DNA from: DASRDB01 sp035652815
GTDB lineage: Bacteria > Chloroflexota > Ktedonobacteria > Ktedonobacterales > Ktedonobacteraceae
DNA: 64,000 nucleotides
Direction of reading: 5' to 3'
Assembly (NCBI GenBank): GCA_035652815.1
Contig: DASRDB010000011.1
Coordinates: 62,001 to 126,000, forward strand
In this document: positions 51,061-59,301 of the stretch, piece after piece
Layout of the letters: every line of letters begins with the position of its first letter
Numbering within the stretch: position 1 is the first letter of the stretch
Notes under the pieces: model-generated
Told to the model about the DNA's origin: nothing
Seen by the model: only the letters and a program-made list of their open reading frames with translations
Databases searched by the model: none
Made by a program: the position numbers and the translations under genes

Positions 51061-51294
51061 ATGAAATGCGATGTAGCTCAGCCGCGCCGCCACGAGCAGT
51101 CACCGGCTGGTACCAGCGACTGTTCGCTGGTGAGGGGGAACACAGTTGAGCTGCATCCCCCTTTATTAAGCGGCTGTGAGACGGGGCCTTATGACCAGGA
51201 CGAGGAGTACCCGGAAGAACGTGTTACGGTGAATACTGTTCTGCGGAAACGCTTTGCCCTACTCGGGATCATCCGGGAAGCCACAGAGTCCTGA
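51061..51294 (+). other. Structured region / doubtful 77-codon ORF
   Basis: An ATG at 51061 has GAGGTG six bases upstream and opens 77 codons, but the 3' end overlaps the STAND gene on the other strand by 36 bases and the composition is unlike neighbours. The same DNA is rich in inverted repeats: GATGTAGCTCA (51070-51080) with TGAGCTGCATC (51147-51157), CCAGCG-ACTGTT-CGCTGG, and GGGGG...CCCCC. A structured RNA is as likely as a protein. The rest of the 50530-51060 gap holds only the dnaN promoter and a family A unit. Confidence 0.3.
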
Positions 51295-53742
51295 ACATCT
51301 ATCTTTTGCAGGCTTACCTATTATCTTGTTGGCCTCCTCGATACTTTGCAGCAGGTTGGCGTACTCCTCACGCGCAGCTATCACATCTGGATGCGCAGGC
51401 CCCAGACTTTTCTCCCTGATAGCCAGAGTACGGCGGTAGAAGATCCAGGCTTTGGTATATTTTCCTTGCGCCGTGTAGATCTGTCCAAGGCTGTTCAGAC
51501 AGTTGGCGATAGCCGGGTGATGAGAGCCAAAGGCCCGTTCTCGGATGGCAAGTGATCTGTGTAGATAAGGCTCCGCCAGTTCGTATTTGCCCTGATCGAC
51601 ATAGAGTTTTGCCATATTGTTCAACAGGGTCCCGGTATGTGGATGCTCTGGCCCCAGCGCCTGTTCAAGTCGATTCAAGGCCTTCTGCATAAGTGGTTCG
51701 GCCAGTTCGTATTTGCCCTGGTAACGATATTGCATCGCGAGATTGTTGAGGCTGCGCGCCACATGTGGATGGTTGGAATCCAGCACTTGCTTGAGAATGC
51801 AATGCGAACGATGCAGCAGCATTTCGGCCTCTTCGTACTTTTTCTGCGCGTTGTAGAGAACGGCAAGTTCATTAATGCTTTCCGCCACATCGGCGTGTAT
51901 CAGGCCAAATGCCTGCTCGCGAATGGCAAGGGCGCGTAAAAGGAGCGGCTCCGCCTGCTCATACCGGGCAAGCGTCCTATAGATGCAGGCCAGCCAGGTA
52001 AGGCTGCTGACAAGCGCCGGGTGGTCTGGGCCAAGCAGTTGCTCGCGAATGGCAAGGGCCTGGGTGAGCGACGATTCCGCTTCCTGGTATTTCCCTTGCT
52101 CAAAGAGGAGAATGCCCAGGTCATTCAACACGGCTGCCGTTTCGAGGTGGTTCTCACCAAAAAGCTGCGTCCGCAGAGCGAGACTCTGCTTGAGGTATGG
52201 TTCTGCCTCCGTATATTCTCCGCGTTCATGCAGATAATATTCCCCAATCAGGTGCAGTAACCGGGCCGCTTCAGGAAAGGCGAAATGGTATTGCTGGATC
52301 AATTCGGCGCAGGTCTGGGCGTGGGGCAGGTACATCTGGCAACGCGGGCATGTGTTGAAATCAATGTCTGGAAACGCGGCGTTAACGACACGCACAGCAC
52401 GTTCTGCCCATTGACGCCGCGTCTCTGGCTCCATAATATCCTTTAATACTACCTGAACCAGCCGGTGCATTGTCAGGGTGCGGGTTCTGCAATTGCGCCG
52501 GAGCAATGAATACTGGCGCAGTTCATACAGCATATCGTTCAGGAGCAATTGATTGTTTTCAATAGCCTGCAAGGCGAGACCTGCCTGCGCTGCCCCCGCC
52601 ATAAGCATTTCCTCGGGAATGGAGTCGGGATAGAGGAATGCGCAGAGGCGCAACAGGTCGGCGGCGCGAACTTCGGAGCGTTCCACCTGCTCGAAAGAGA
52701 GCGACCAGGTGGCGGCCACAGACCTCGGATAATCCACCTGGCTGAAATTCCCGCGCCTTTGTAACAGCGCTTCGCGGCGCGTCTGATAAAGCTGAAGATA
52801 GTCGGCCAGATTGCAGTCATGTTCTTCGATGTAAGCTGCCGCCTGGTCGAGTGCCAGGGGCAGACCATCCAGCACCGTGTACATGGCCTCCGCGTCTCGC
52901 CGGTCAGCCTCAGGGGCATCCTCCAGGGCCAGCGAATCATCAAGCAGTTTCGAGCGACGAAGTAAGAAAAGAACTCCTTCCTCGCGGTCTAACTTTTCCA
53001 ATTCGATATTCTTAATATTTGGCCCTATAGCCTGCGAGCGCGTTGTAATGAGGATGTTCCCGTCGCCAAGCGCAGGAAGGAACGTGTAGACATGCTGGAC
53101 GTTATCGGCGTTGTCAAGAATGAGTAGCCAGGATGGATGGACGCGGAGCCAGTGCTTTACGGCATCAACAACGCGGTTCTGATCGGTTTCATCCTTTTGC
53201 GGCAGGCCCAGCAGGTCGGTAAACGCGACGAAGTCAGAGATGAGCGATTTGTCGGAGTCGGCCCTGGCCCAGAGAACTGCTTTGTACTCGGAGGCATGAC
53301 GATAGGCATATTCAATTGCGACCTGTGTTTTGCCGATGCCGCCCAATCCGCTGATCGCGTATATCCTGGGTTGTGTAGTATGTTTCCGTGAGGTGAACGC
53401 ACTATGGAGACGTTCCAGGGTATCCTCGCGCCCGGTGAAATACAGGTTGCGCAGGTGTGGCACATTCCAGATCGGCGGCAGCTCCTCATCTGTGTCTTCT
53501 TCTCCAGGCTTTTCTTGAGCATCACCTTGCGGAAAAAAGATTTCGATCTTTTCCCCGAAGATCTCGCGCAACTTACCCCAATGATAAAGCCGTGGCTGCA
53601 CTTTCTCATGCTCCCAGCGGTTGATAGTTAAAACGGTCGTTTCCAGCCTTTCCGCCAGGTCTTCCTGCGTGAGGTGCATCCGTTTCCTCTGGTTGCGCAA
53701 CCATTGTCCGAAGCCGCGTTTATTTATGCTAATCACAGCCAT
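51259..53742 (-). CDS. STAND NTPase: XRE HTH, NB-ARC, kinesin-light-chain-type TPRs
   Basis: An 827-residue protein. Residues 8-65 form an XRE HTH (FGQWLRNQRKRMHLTQEDLA). NB-ARC follows with P-loop GLGGIGKT at 132-139 and Walker B SWLLILDNADN near 204-214. A helical spacer with MHRLVQ-type signature (TLTMHRLVQVVLKDIM) precedes about seven 42-residue TPRs (roughly 510-800; EAESSLTQALAIREQLLGPD type). The arrangement matches the WD40-bearing STAND protein at 7880, with the sensor repeat class swapped. Output is probably transcriptional through the HTH. AAAGGAT precedes ATG 53742. Possible roles are regulation of secondary metabolism, development or stress; no target is evident. Confidence 0.88.
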   Translation of the reverse strand: MAVISINKRGFGQWLRNQRKRMHLTQEDLAERLETTVLTINRWEHEKVQPRLYHWGKLREIFGEKIEIFFPQGDAQEKPGEEDTDEELPPIWNVPHLRNLYFTGREDTLERLHSAFTSRKHTTQPRIYAISGLGGIGKTQVAIEYAYRHASEYKAVLWARADSDKSLISDFVAFTDLLGLPQKDETDQNRVVDAVKHWLRVHPSWLLILDNADNVQHVYTFLPALGDGNILITTRSQAIGPNIKNIELEKLDREEGVLFLLRRSKLLDDSLALEDAPEADRRDAEAMYTVLDGLPLALDQAAAYIEEHDCNLADYLQLYQTRREALLQRRGNFSQVDYPRSVAATWSLSFEQVERSEVRAADLLRLCAFLYPDSIPEEMLMAGAAQAGLALQAIENNQLLLNDMLYELRQYSLLRRNCRTRTLTMHRLVQVVLKDIMEPETRRQWAERAVRVVNAAFPDIDFNTCPRCQMYLPHAQTCAELIQQYHFAFPEAARLLHLIGEYYLHERGEYTEAEPYLKQSLALRTQLFGENHLETAAVLNDLGILLFEQGKYQEAESSLTQALAIREQLLGPDHPALVSSLTWLACIYRTLARYEQAEPLLLRALAIREQAFGLIHADVAESINELAVLYNAQKKYEEAEMLLHRSHCILKQVLDSNHPHVARSLNNLAMQYRYQGKYELAEPLMQKALNRLEQALGPEHPHTGTLLNNMAKLYVDQGKYELAEPYLHRSLAIRERAFGSHHPAIANCLNSLGQIYTAQGKYTKAWIFYRRTLAIREKSLGPAHPDVIAAREEYANLLQSIEEANKIIGKPAKDRCSGLCGFPDDPE

Positions 53743-53847
53743 AAACCGATCCTTTCTAGACCGGGAAACAGATCAACATGCTACTCACTCGAATCTATAG
53801 AATCCTCTACCTATTTCACTGAAAAGGAGAAAATAGAGTTTCTAATA

Positions 53848-53901
53848 AAAAAATCCAACCGGTCTCAATTCTTTGAAAACTACAGACCGGTTGGATTTTT
53901 T
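53848..53901. terminator. Terminator downstream of the CoA-transferase gene
   Basis: AAAAAATCCAACCGGTCT (53848-53865) pairs perfectly with AGACCGGTTGGATTTTTT (53884-53901). It follows the minus-strand gene ending at 53913 and separates it from the STAND gene. Confidence 0.87.
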
Positions 53902-53912
53902 CTGACTTTTAT

Positions 53913-55040
53913 CTAAATAGAATCATTGTCTTCTCCCAGCAGAGGCGGGGCTTTATACAGCTTTGTCGGCGTTTCGGAGAAGTGCATGGGCGAGCCAGCC
54001 AGCTTGATTTTGCCCGCTTTCGGATGCTCGCATTCCCACACGTAGCCGCGCGCCTGGATGTGCGGATCACTGAAGGCCTGGCTGACGGTATTGATCGCGC
54101 CACAGGGAATGCCTGCTGCTCGCAATTCGGGCAGCCATTCCTCGGTGGTACGCTGCAAAAATGCTTCCTGTAAAGTAGGCACGAGTTCAGCGCGATTGCG
54201 CACGCGCTGCGGATTGGTGGCAAAGCGTGGATCGCTCGCCAGGTCTTCACGTCCCAACAATTTGCATAGCGATTGATACAGGCGGTCGTTGCCGCAGGAG
54301 ACGACAATATGCCCGTTGCGAGTGCGGAAGGCCTGATAGGGCACGATATTGGGATGGCCATTGCCGTAGCGCTGCGCCTCTTCGCCGGAGATCAAATAGT
54401 TTGAGGCCACGTTGCTGAGCAGCGACATGGTGGTTTCAATGAGCGCGATATCGATGTATTGACCTTTGCCTGTGCGGTCGCGCACGCGCAAGGCGGCGAG
54501 GATGGCCATTGCGCCAAACATGCCCGCCGAGACATCCCCCACCGGAGAGCCAACGCGCTGCGGCTCGCCATCAACCTCGCCCGTTACCGCCATGATGCCG
54601 GATTCGGCCTGCGCCACAAAGTCATATCCAGGGCGTGAAGCATATGGCCCTGTCTGTCCATAACCACTGATCGAGCAATAGATCAGGCCAGGATTGAGTT
54701 CTCGCAGGGATTGGTAATCGAAACCGTGACGCGCCAGCGTGCCAGGGCGGAAGTTCTCAACCAGCACGGTCGCCGTCTTTACCAGTTCGAGCAGGCGTTG
54801 TTTCCCCTCGGGCTGCGTGAAATCAAGGGTGATGCTGTACTTGTTGCGATTTAGTCCCAGGTAGTAGGCGGCTTCTCCGGCGGCGTAAGGCGGCCCAAAA
54901 TAACGTGTATCATCTCCTTTGCCCGGCTGCTCTATTTTAATGACCTTCGCGCCCAGATCGCCCAGAATCATCGTGCAATAGGGACCTGCAAGCACACGGG
55001 AAAGATCAACGACAACGACATCCGAAAGAACGGCGTCCAT
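53913..55040 (-). CDS. CaiB/BaiF (family III) CoA-transferase
   Basis: A 375-residue family III CoA-transferase, which moves CoA between organic acids. Conserved parts are VVDLSRVLAGPYCTMILGDL, KVIKIEQPGKGDDTRYFGPP, the LNRNKYSITLDF block, VENFRPGTLARHGFDY and the catalytic Asp169 in GSPVGDVSAGMFGA. The substrate cannot be told; formyl-CoA, mesaconyl-CoA or carnitine-type reactions all use this fold. AAGGAGG is five bases before ATG 55040. It appears monocistronic with its own terminator. Confidence 0.92.
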   Translation of the reverse strand: MDAVLSDVVVVDLSRVLAGPYCTMILGDLGAKVIKIEQPGKGDDTRYFGPPYAAGEAAYYLGLNRNKYSITLDFTQPEGKQRLLELVKTATVLVENFRPGTLARHGFDYQSLRELNPGLIYCSISGYGQTGPYASRPGYDFVAQAESGIMAVTGEVDGEPQRVGSPVGDVSAGMFGAMAILAALRVRDRTGKGQYIDIALIETTMSLLSNVASNYLISGEEAQRYGNGHPNIVPYQAFRTRNGHIVVSCGNDRLYQSLCKLLGREDLASDPRFATNPQRVRNRAELVPTLQEAFLQRTTEEWLPELRAAGIPCGAINTVSQAFSDPHIQARGYVWECEHPKAGKIKLAGSPMHFSETPTKLYKAPPLLGEDNDSI

Positions 55041-55116
55041 AGTACCTCCTTGAGTGTAGACTTCGCTAGCCTACTATATCACAGGATTTGATAGCAGGCG
55101 CAGGGAGCTACTTTGC

Positions 55117-55188
55117 CTGTCATGCTGAGCGCAGCGAAGCATCCGCGTGTGGCCGACAGTAGATGCTTCGCTGCGCTCAGCATGACAG
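55117..55188. repeat. Family A hairpin with a compensated variant
   Basis: CTGTCATGCTGAGCGCAGCG (left) pairs with the right arm ending CAGCATGACAG at 55188. Compared with other copies, CATCCTGAG is CATGCTGAG and GAAGGAT is GAAGCAT, with matching changes on the opposite arm. Confidence 0.88.
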
Positions 55189-55305
55189 TCTGATATGGAG
55201 ATATGAGGAGAACATCATCGTTATATTTTTTCGCTGCGAAAAGCGCATTTTTGGGATAAAATAAAAACAAACAAACGAGAAGTAAAACACCAGGGAGAGC
55301 AAGCT

Positions 55306-55782
55306 ATGTTCTGTTCGCATTGTGGCATGCACGTGCAGGATGGCGACCATTTCTGTAACAACTGTGGTGCCCCGCTTCAGCAAGAGGGGGGCGTGATGCA
55401 GGCACCATATCCGCCTATGCCGGGTACGCCGCCCTCCGTACCTCAGGTTGCTCCACAGGGCAGGAGACGCGCAGCCAATAAGCCGAAAGACCCGTACAAA
55501 GACCAGATTGCCCAATTGCGTTTGCAACTGCGCCAGCTTAAATTGCAATTGCGCCAGCTCAATAACCAGATCAGCGGCACACGCTCGAACTACTTCGAGT
55601 TCGACTCCTTTATGCAGCGTGGCCCTCTTCATAATATTGGCCGCATGGTCGAAGGCGCGCAACTCTTTGGCCCCTACCAGCAACGCAAACAACTGCGCGA
55701 CCAGATCATGCAGCTCGAACAACAGCTACTTTCTCTCGAACAGGCCCAGGCGCAATGGAAGCTGGAACAGCAGAATTCCTAA
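55306..55782 (+). CDS. Zinc-ribbon protein with Gln-rich coiled coil
   Basis: A 158-residue protein. Residues 1-26 form a zinc ribbon (MFCSHCGMHVQDGDHFCNNC, four Cys in C-x2-C ... C-x2-C). A Pro/Met-rich linker with PPYPP-like content leads to a coiled coil (about 65-100: IAQLRLQLRQLKLQLRQLNN) and a second one at the C-terminus (LRDQIMQLEQQLLSLEQAQA). The role is unknown; such proteins often act as scaffolds. AGGGAGAG precedes ATG 55306. Confidence 0.75.
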   Translation: MFCSHCGMHVQDGDHFCNNCGAPLQQEGGVMQAPYPPMPGTPPSVPQVAPQGRRRAANKPKDPYKDQIAQLRLQLRQLKLQLRQLNNQISGTRSNYFEFDSFMQRGPLHNIGRMVEGAQLFGPYQQRKQLRDQIMQLEQQLLSLEQAQAQWKLEQQNS

Positions 55783-55886
55783 GCCAGGGAGCGCAAGTGT
55801 GGAGAGACAGGAAGCCGGAAGTGTGGCTTCCTGTCAATTTTTCTGACTTTCGTTCTCCTCTGCTTTCGACCTCATGTCCCCTACAC

Positions 55887-55915
55887 TTGACAATCCCCGC
55901 AATCATTGCTATCAT
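55887..55915 (+). promoter_or_regulatory. Promoter of rplU-rpmA
   Basis: A perfect TTGACA (55887-55892), 17-base spacer and TATCAT (55910-55915). It predicts a leader of about 235 bases before rplU. Inside the leader, GGACGCGGCGTTTCGCGTCC (55934-55953) forms a hairpin; an autoregulatory ribosomal-protein leader is possible but no known class was recognised. Confidence 0.72.
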
Positions 55916-56158
55916 AGCGCTGCTACCAGTAAAGGGACGCGGCGTTTCGCGTCCTCTTTTGCGTGTCCACGAGATAAATTTGCGTGGCAAGGCATCCCCA
56001 CATAATAGGGGAACCCCTCCGCATGTGTTGGTAGAATTTGACTCTCATATAAATCTTTTCCAGGTGAGATATTTGGAACTGTGTAGAAGGCGCTCCACCC
56101 ATGCCTTCCACGTATCCAGTAGAGTCGAGTGCGGAGGTGGGAAAGGAGTAAGTAAAGA

Positions 56159-56683
56159 ATGTTTGCAGTAATCAAAAGTGGTGGAAGACAGTACAAGGTG
56201 TCCGTGGGCCAGCGTATCGAAGTCAACCGGCTCCCCGTTGAAGAGGGCGAGCAGGTGCGCTTCGAGGAAGTGCTGCTGATCTCCGATGCCGATAATACGA
56301 TGGTTGGCACGCCCCTGCTGGAGAACGCGATGGTACTCGCTACCGCCGAGAGACAGGGCCGCGGTCCAAAATTGATTGTCTTCAAGTACAAATCCAAGAA
56401 ACGCTATCGTCATAAACGCGGCCATCGCCAGGAATTGACTTTCCTGACCATTGATGACATTGTGGCCGATGGCAAAAGCCTGGTGACGGGCGAGGCTCCC
56501 AGGTTCCGCGAAGCGGGCGCTCCATCAGAGGAGGAGATCGAGGAAACTCCCCAGACGGATGAAATGGTTCCGGTCGATGAAGAGACCGAGGAGACCACAC
56601 CAGCTGAAGGTGAGACTCGAACCTCTCGCCGCCGCCGCGTCCGTCAGACAGAGGAAACCGAAGAAGGCGAAGGAGAGGAATAA
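56159..56683 (+). CDS. rplU: Ribosomal protein L21 with acidic C-terminal extension
   Basis: A 174-residue L21. The first ~104 residues are standard: MFAVIKSGGRQYKVSVGQRI, VGTPLLENAMVLATAE and KYKSKKRYRHKRGHRQ. About 70 more residues follow, rich in Glu and Thr (EEIEETPQTDEMVPVDEETE, then SRRRRVRQTEETEEGEGEE). Usual L21 is 100-110 residues, so the tail is an extension with low-complexity acidic character and one basic patch. AAAGGAG precedes ATG 56159. It is followed after three bases by rpmA, the normal gene order. Confidence 0.95.
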   Translation: MFAVIKSGGRQYKVSVGQRIEVNRLPVEEGEQVRFEEVLLISDADNTMVGTPLLENAMVLATAERQGRGPKLIVFKYKSKKRYRHKRGHRQELTFLTIDDIVADGKSLVTGEAPRFREAGAPSEEEIEETPQTDEMVPVDEETEETTPAEGETRTSRRRRVRQTEETEEGEGEE

Positions 56684-56686
56684 CTC

Positions 56687-56998
56687 ATGGCGCATAAAAA
56701 AGGTGTAGGTAGCTCGCGCAACGGGCGCGACAGCAATCCTAAGATGCTTGGCGCGAAGCGCTTTGATGGGCAGTTTGTCACGGCTGGCAGCATCATCGTT
56801 CGCCAGCGCGGCACCAAATTCAAGCCCGGCGTCAACGTTGGTCTCGGTCGCGATCACACACTCTACGCGCTGATCGATGGCTACGTCAAATTCGGCCATC
56901 ACTCGCGCACGCAGCGCAATGTCAACGTGTTCACCGAGTTCCCAGGCCGCCCCTCGCTGGTGGCCGAACGGGAGATGGTGATTATCGCCGAAGCATAA
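56687..56998 (+). CDS. rpmA: Ribosomal protein L27
   Basis: A 103-residue L27. AHKKGVGSSRNGRDSNPKML and GAKRFDGQFVTAGSIIVRQR are the diagnostic N-terminus, with GTKFKPGVNVGLGRDHTLYA and the extended C-terminus RPSLVAEREMVIIAEA. The N-terminus starts directly with AHKKG, so it lacks the cleavable prepeptide found in Firmicutes. L27 sits at the peptidyl-transferase centre. ATG 56687 is three bases after the rplU stop, with GGCGAAGGAGAGGA just upstream. The usual obgE does not follow; a family D palindrome does. Confidence 0.97.
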   Translation: MAHKKGVGSSRNGRDSNPKMLGAKRFDGQFVTAGSIIVRQRGTKFKPGVNVGLGRDHTLYALIDGYVKFGHHSRTQRNVNVFTEFPGRPSLVAEREMVIIAEA

Positions 56999-57032
56999 TA
57001 GACTCTTTGGTGTCAAGGGCATTATGTCCAGT

Positions 57033-57100
57033 CCAGGGCGACCGCGAGGGTCGCCCCTACTATGAAGGGATGGTAGGGGCGACCCTCGCGGTCGCCCTGG
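57033..57100. repeat. Family D palindrome, second copy
   Basis: The 28-base arms (57033-57060 and 57073-57100) are identical to those at 21221-21289; only the loop differs. Confidence 0.88.
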
Positions 57101-57120
57101 TTTTATGTGCCAAAAGCAGC

Positions 57121-57169
57121 CCAGAGAAAAAGCCCCTGCGACTCGATATCGCAGGGGCTTTTTCTCTGG
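57121..57169. terminator. Bidirectional terminator
   Basis: CCAGAGAAAAAGCCCCTGCG with A (57121-57141) pairs perfectly with 57149-57169 around CTCGATA. A and T runs lie inside the stem. It lies between rpmA and the convergent gene ending at 57212. Confidence 0.87.
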
Positions 57170-57211
57170 CACCCATCGAGGGGGGAAATGGGTGCATCTG
57201 CTGCGGGTGCC

Positions 57212-58663
57212 TTATTGTCCCTGGCCTGTTGCGGCGGGACAGGTGATGTTCAGCTTATGATTGTTGCGATCCCAGGCAAAGGTGCAGGTTTGCCCATTGA
57301 TGGTGGTGGTGCCTGTGCAGCCGACCAGCACATTCCCATTGATCGAGCAATCAAAAGGCGTAAAGATGGTGTTGCCGTTGATGGTGGCGTCGATAGCCAC
57401 GCCCGCGCCATCGGTTTTCACCTGGACCGGATCGGGCTGGCCGAGCAACTGCTTGCAGTTTAGCCCATTTTCGTAGGTGTTGACGAAGCGCTGCGCGAGA
57501 AAGGTGAACAGCGTGTTAGCTGCTGCTGGATCGGGTGATGGCTGCGTTTTGGTAAAGCGGGCATCGAGCATCATGCGCTGTGGAGCGATGGCAAGCAAGT
57601 TCTGGCAGTAGGTGCGCGTATTTGCTGAGGCCTGCGCGCTGGCACGCGGCTGATCCACACCGGAGCGATAGGTGTTGACTTTCTGGATGTTCATCTGGTT
57701 GTTCACCAGTACCATCGGATCGCCAGCCGGAACAAGCGCGACCGGGGCGGCCTGGCGGGCGGCTGCCATCAATTCGTTGAGAGGCAGGGCGGTGGTCATT
57801 TGACCGGGATTGGCGAGGTCGGGAGCCATCCAGGGTGTGCAGCCAAGCGCGTTATCCAGGGCAATAGCCAGCAGGCGGTTATCGCTGCCGTTGGCCGTCG
57901 TCTGAGCATTCTGAGCCTGTAAGGCTGTGGCATTGGCGGCAGTATTCTGCGCCACCTGTCCATTACCGGTAATCAGATAGGTGGTGGTGACGTTGTCGCT
58001 CTGATCCTGGTCAACCACTGAGAAGTCACGGACGGTTGGGCATGGCAGTCCATCTTTTGCTTTGCCCAATGCCGGAGGAGTCAGTTTTCCGGCCTGAATA
58101 GCCTGGTTGGCGGCGGCGAAGAAGGCCGGGGCGTTGCAGTAGGCAAACTGCCCGAAAATAGTACCGTTCGAGCCGTTGACACATTTGCCTGCTTGCAAGC
58201 TGTTATTCGTTCCCTGAAGCGTTAAATTATTGCCATTGAAGCCGAACCAGATACCGACAACCGCGCCCTGCGGAATGTTGGGCACAACCGGCTTCATAGC
58301 TGGCTGCGTTCCCTGATCGATGACCAGCGGGTTGTAAATACCAATGGTACCCGCGTTCGGGTCAATAACGGCGGCCTGCACAAAGGCCGCCTGATTTGCG
58401 TTGGCTTCATTGCAAGGACCATTAGCGGGATTGGTCGCTACCAGTTGATACGGTGTGGCTAAGCCCTGAGCCGTCAGTGGATTGGCAGGCACAATCAGCG
58501 TGCAATCCATGTTTACTGCTGCTGCATGCGTACCAATATGGGGCAGGATAAATACCACCGCTCCAATCAAGCCTACCACCACCGATACCACCACTCCTAC
58601 CAGCATCAACGGTGAGAAGCGCCTGCGCCTTGAACGAGAGACGAATCGTTTTGACTGTCGCAT
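57212..58663 (-). CDS. Exported or membrane-anchored protein, unknown function
   Basis: A 483-residue protein: basic N-terminus (MRQSKRFVSRSRRRRFSP), one hydrophobic helix at about 19-44 (LMLVGVVVSVVVGLIGAVVF), then a long extracytoplasmic region rich in Asn, Ala, Gln and Thr with about ten cysteines, in pairs that could form disulfides. No family was recognised. The composition (many NxT/NxS, Gln/Asn runs) is typical of secreted proteins in sporulating or filamentous bacteria. It is flanked by a terminator on one side and a gap of 380 bases on the other. GGAGAAG precedes ATG 58663. Confidence 0.72.
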   Translation of the reverse strand: MRQSKRFVSRSRRRRFSPLMLVGVVVSVVVGLIGAVVFILPHIGTHAAAVNMDCTLIVPANPLTAQGLATPYQLVATNPANGPCNEANANQAAFVQAAVIDPNAGTIGIYNPLVIDQGTQPAMKPVVPNIPQGAVVGIWFGFNGNNLTLQGTNNSLQAGKCVNGSNGTIFGQFAYCNAPAFFAAANQAIQAGKLTPPALGKAKDGLPCPTVRDFSVVDQDQSDNVTTTYLITGNGQVAQNTAANATALQAQNAQTTANGSDNRLLAIALDNALGCTPWMAPDLANPGQMTTALPLNELMAAARQAAPVALVPAGDPMVLVNNQMNIQKVNTYRSGVDQPRASAQASANTRTYCQNLLAIAPQRMMLDARFTKTQPSPDPAAANTLFTFLAQRFVNTYENGLNCKQLLGQPDPVQVKTDGAGVAIDATINGNTIFTPFDCSINGNVLVGCTGTTTINGQTCTFAWDRNNHKLNITCPAATGQGQ

Positions 58664-59043
58664 AAATGTCTCTTCTCCTCGAAAGTATTTTTATGAGGGG
58701 TGTTGCCCTCTTCTCATAAGGTTGGACGCCCTGAAGCGCGTCCCTACTAGAAAGCAGGACATAAGGATGCCCGGCTGACCACTTCTGTGGGAGCATTAAA
58801 CGTTTCGGATGAGCTACTATTGACTTATCGCGGGCTGCCACACCCCTCAACGTTTGCGTTGAAAACAGCCGCTTAAGTGTTTATGTGTTGCTTTCCAGTC
58901 CTCGCAATCAACTTCTACCTGAAGTGTGTTGATCTACTTTGGAACTGGGTGAATATTCTTAACTCTGGTTGGGATATTACCACAGCTACATGGGCATATT
59001 TGCATAGGGAAGTGTTTTTTAGTATCAAAGTACCAAAAATTGG
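58664..59043. other. 380-base gap upstream of the exported-protein gene
   Basis: No gene. It contains a half copy of family C (GACGCCCTGAAGCGCGTCCC, about 58727-58746) and otherwise AT-moderate DNA with no motif I can name. The promoter of the minus-strand gene at 58663 should lie here. Confidence 0.5.
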
Positions 59044-59301
59044 TTAAGGTTTCTTAACATGAACCTGCGCGCTGTACGGTATCTTTCCGCTCACAAGCTG
59101 CTCCTGCCCGCAGGCATGACATATGAGGATAGCTCCTCCTACCCGTCTCAGGGAGGCGAGAACCGCGTCGAGCGCGGTGTAGGGTATGTAGAGCCGTGTT
59201 TTACAGAGGACGCAATCTACTTCCATATCAACGACGTCGTTAGCGTGCGGATACTGCCAGGCCTTCTGGTTAGCTCTCAAGTCTTTACGGCGTTTTGCCA
59301 T
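59044..59301 (-). CDS. Small four-cysteine zinc-binding protein
   Basis: An 85-residue protein with a basic start (AKRRKDLRANQKAWQYPHAN) and two knuckles, MEVDCVLCKTRL and ILICHACGQE, giving C-x2-C ... C-x2-C, probably one zinc site. No family was recognised. Its start overlaps the end of the histidine kinase gene by 25 bases, with GGAGAG about eight bases upstream, so the two are likely co-translated. It may be a small regulator or an adaptor. Confidence 0.68.
   Translation of the reverse strand: MAKRRKDLRANQKAWQYPHANDVVDMEVDCVLCKTRLYIPYTALDAVLASLRRVGGAILICHACGQEQLVSGKIPYSAQVHVKKP

Noticed and set aside
51070..51157. tRNA-like GTAGCTCAG word
   Set aside because: The flanking sequence does not form acceptor, anticodon and T arms and lacks a GTTCGAAT-type T loop.
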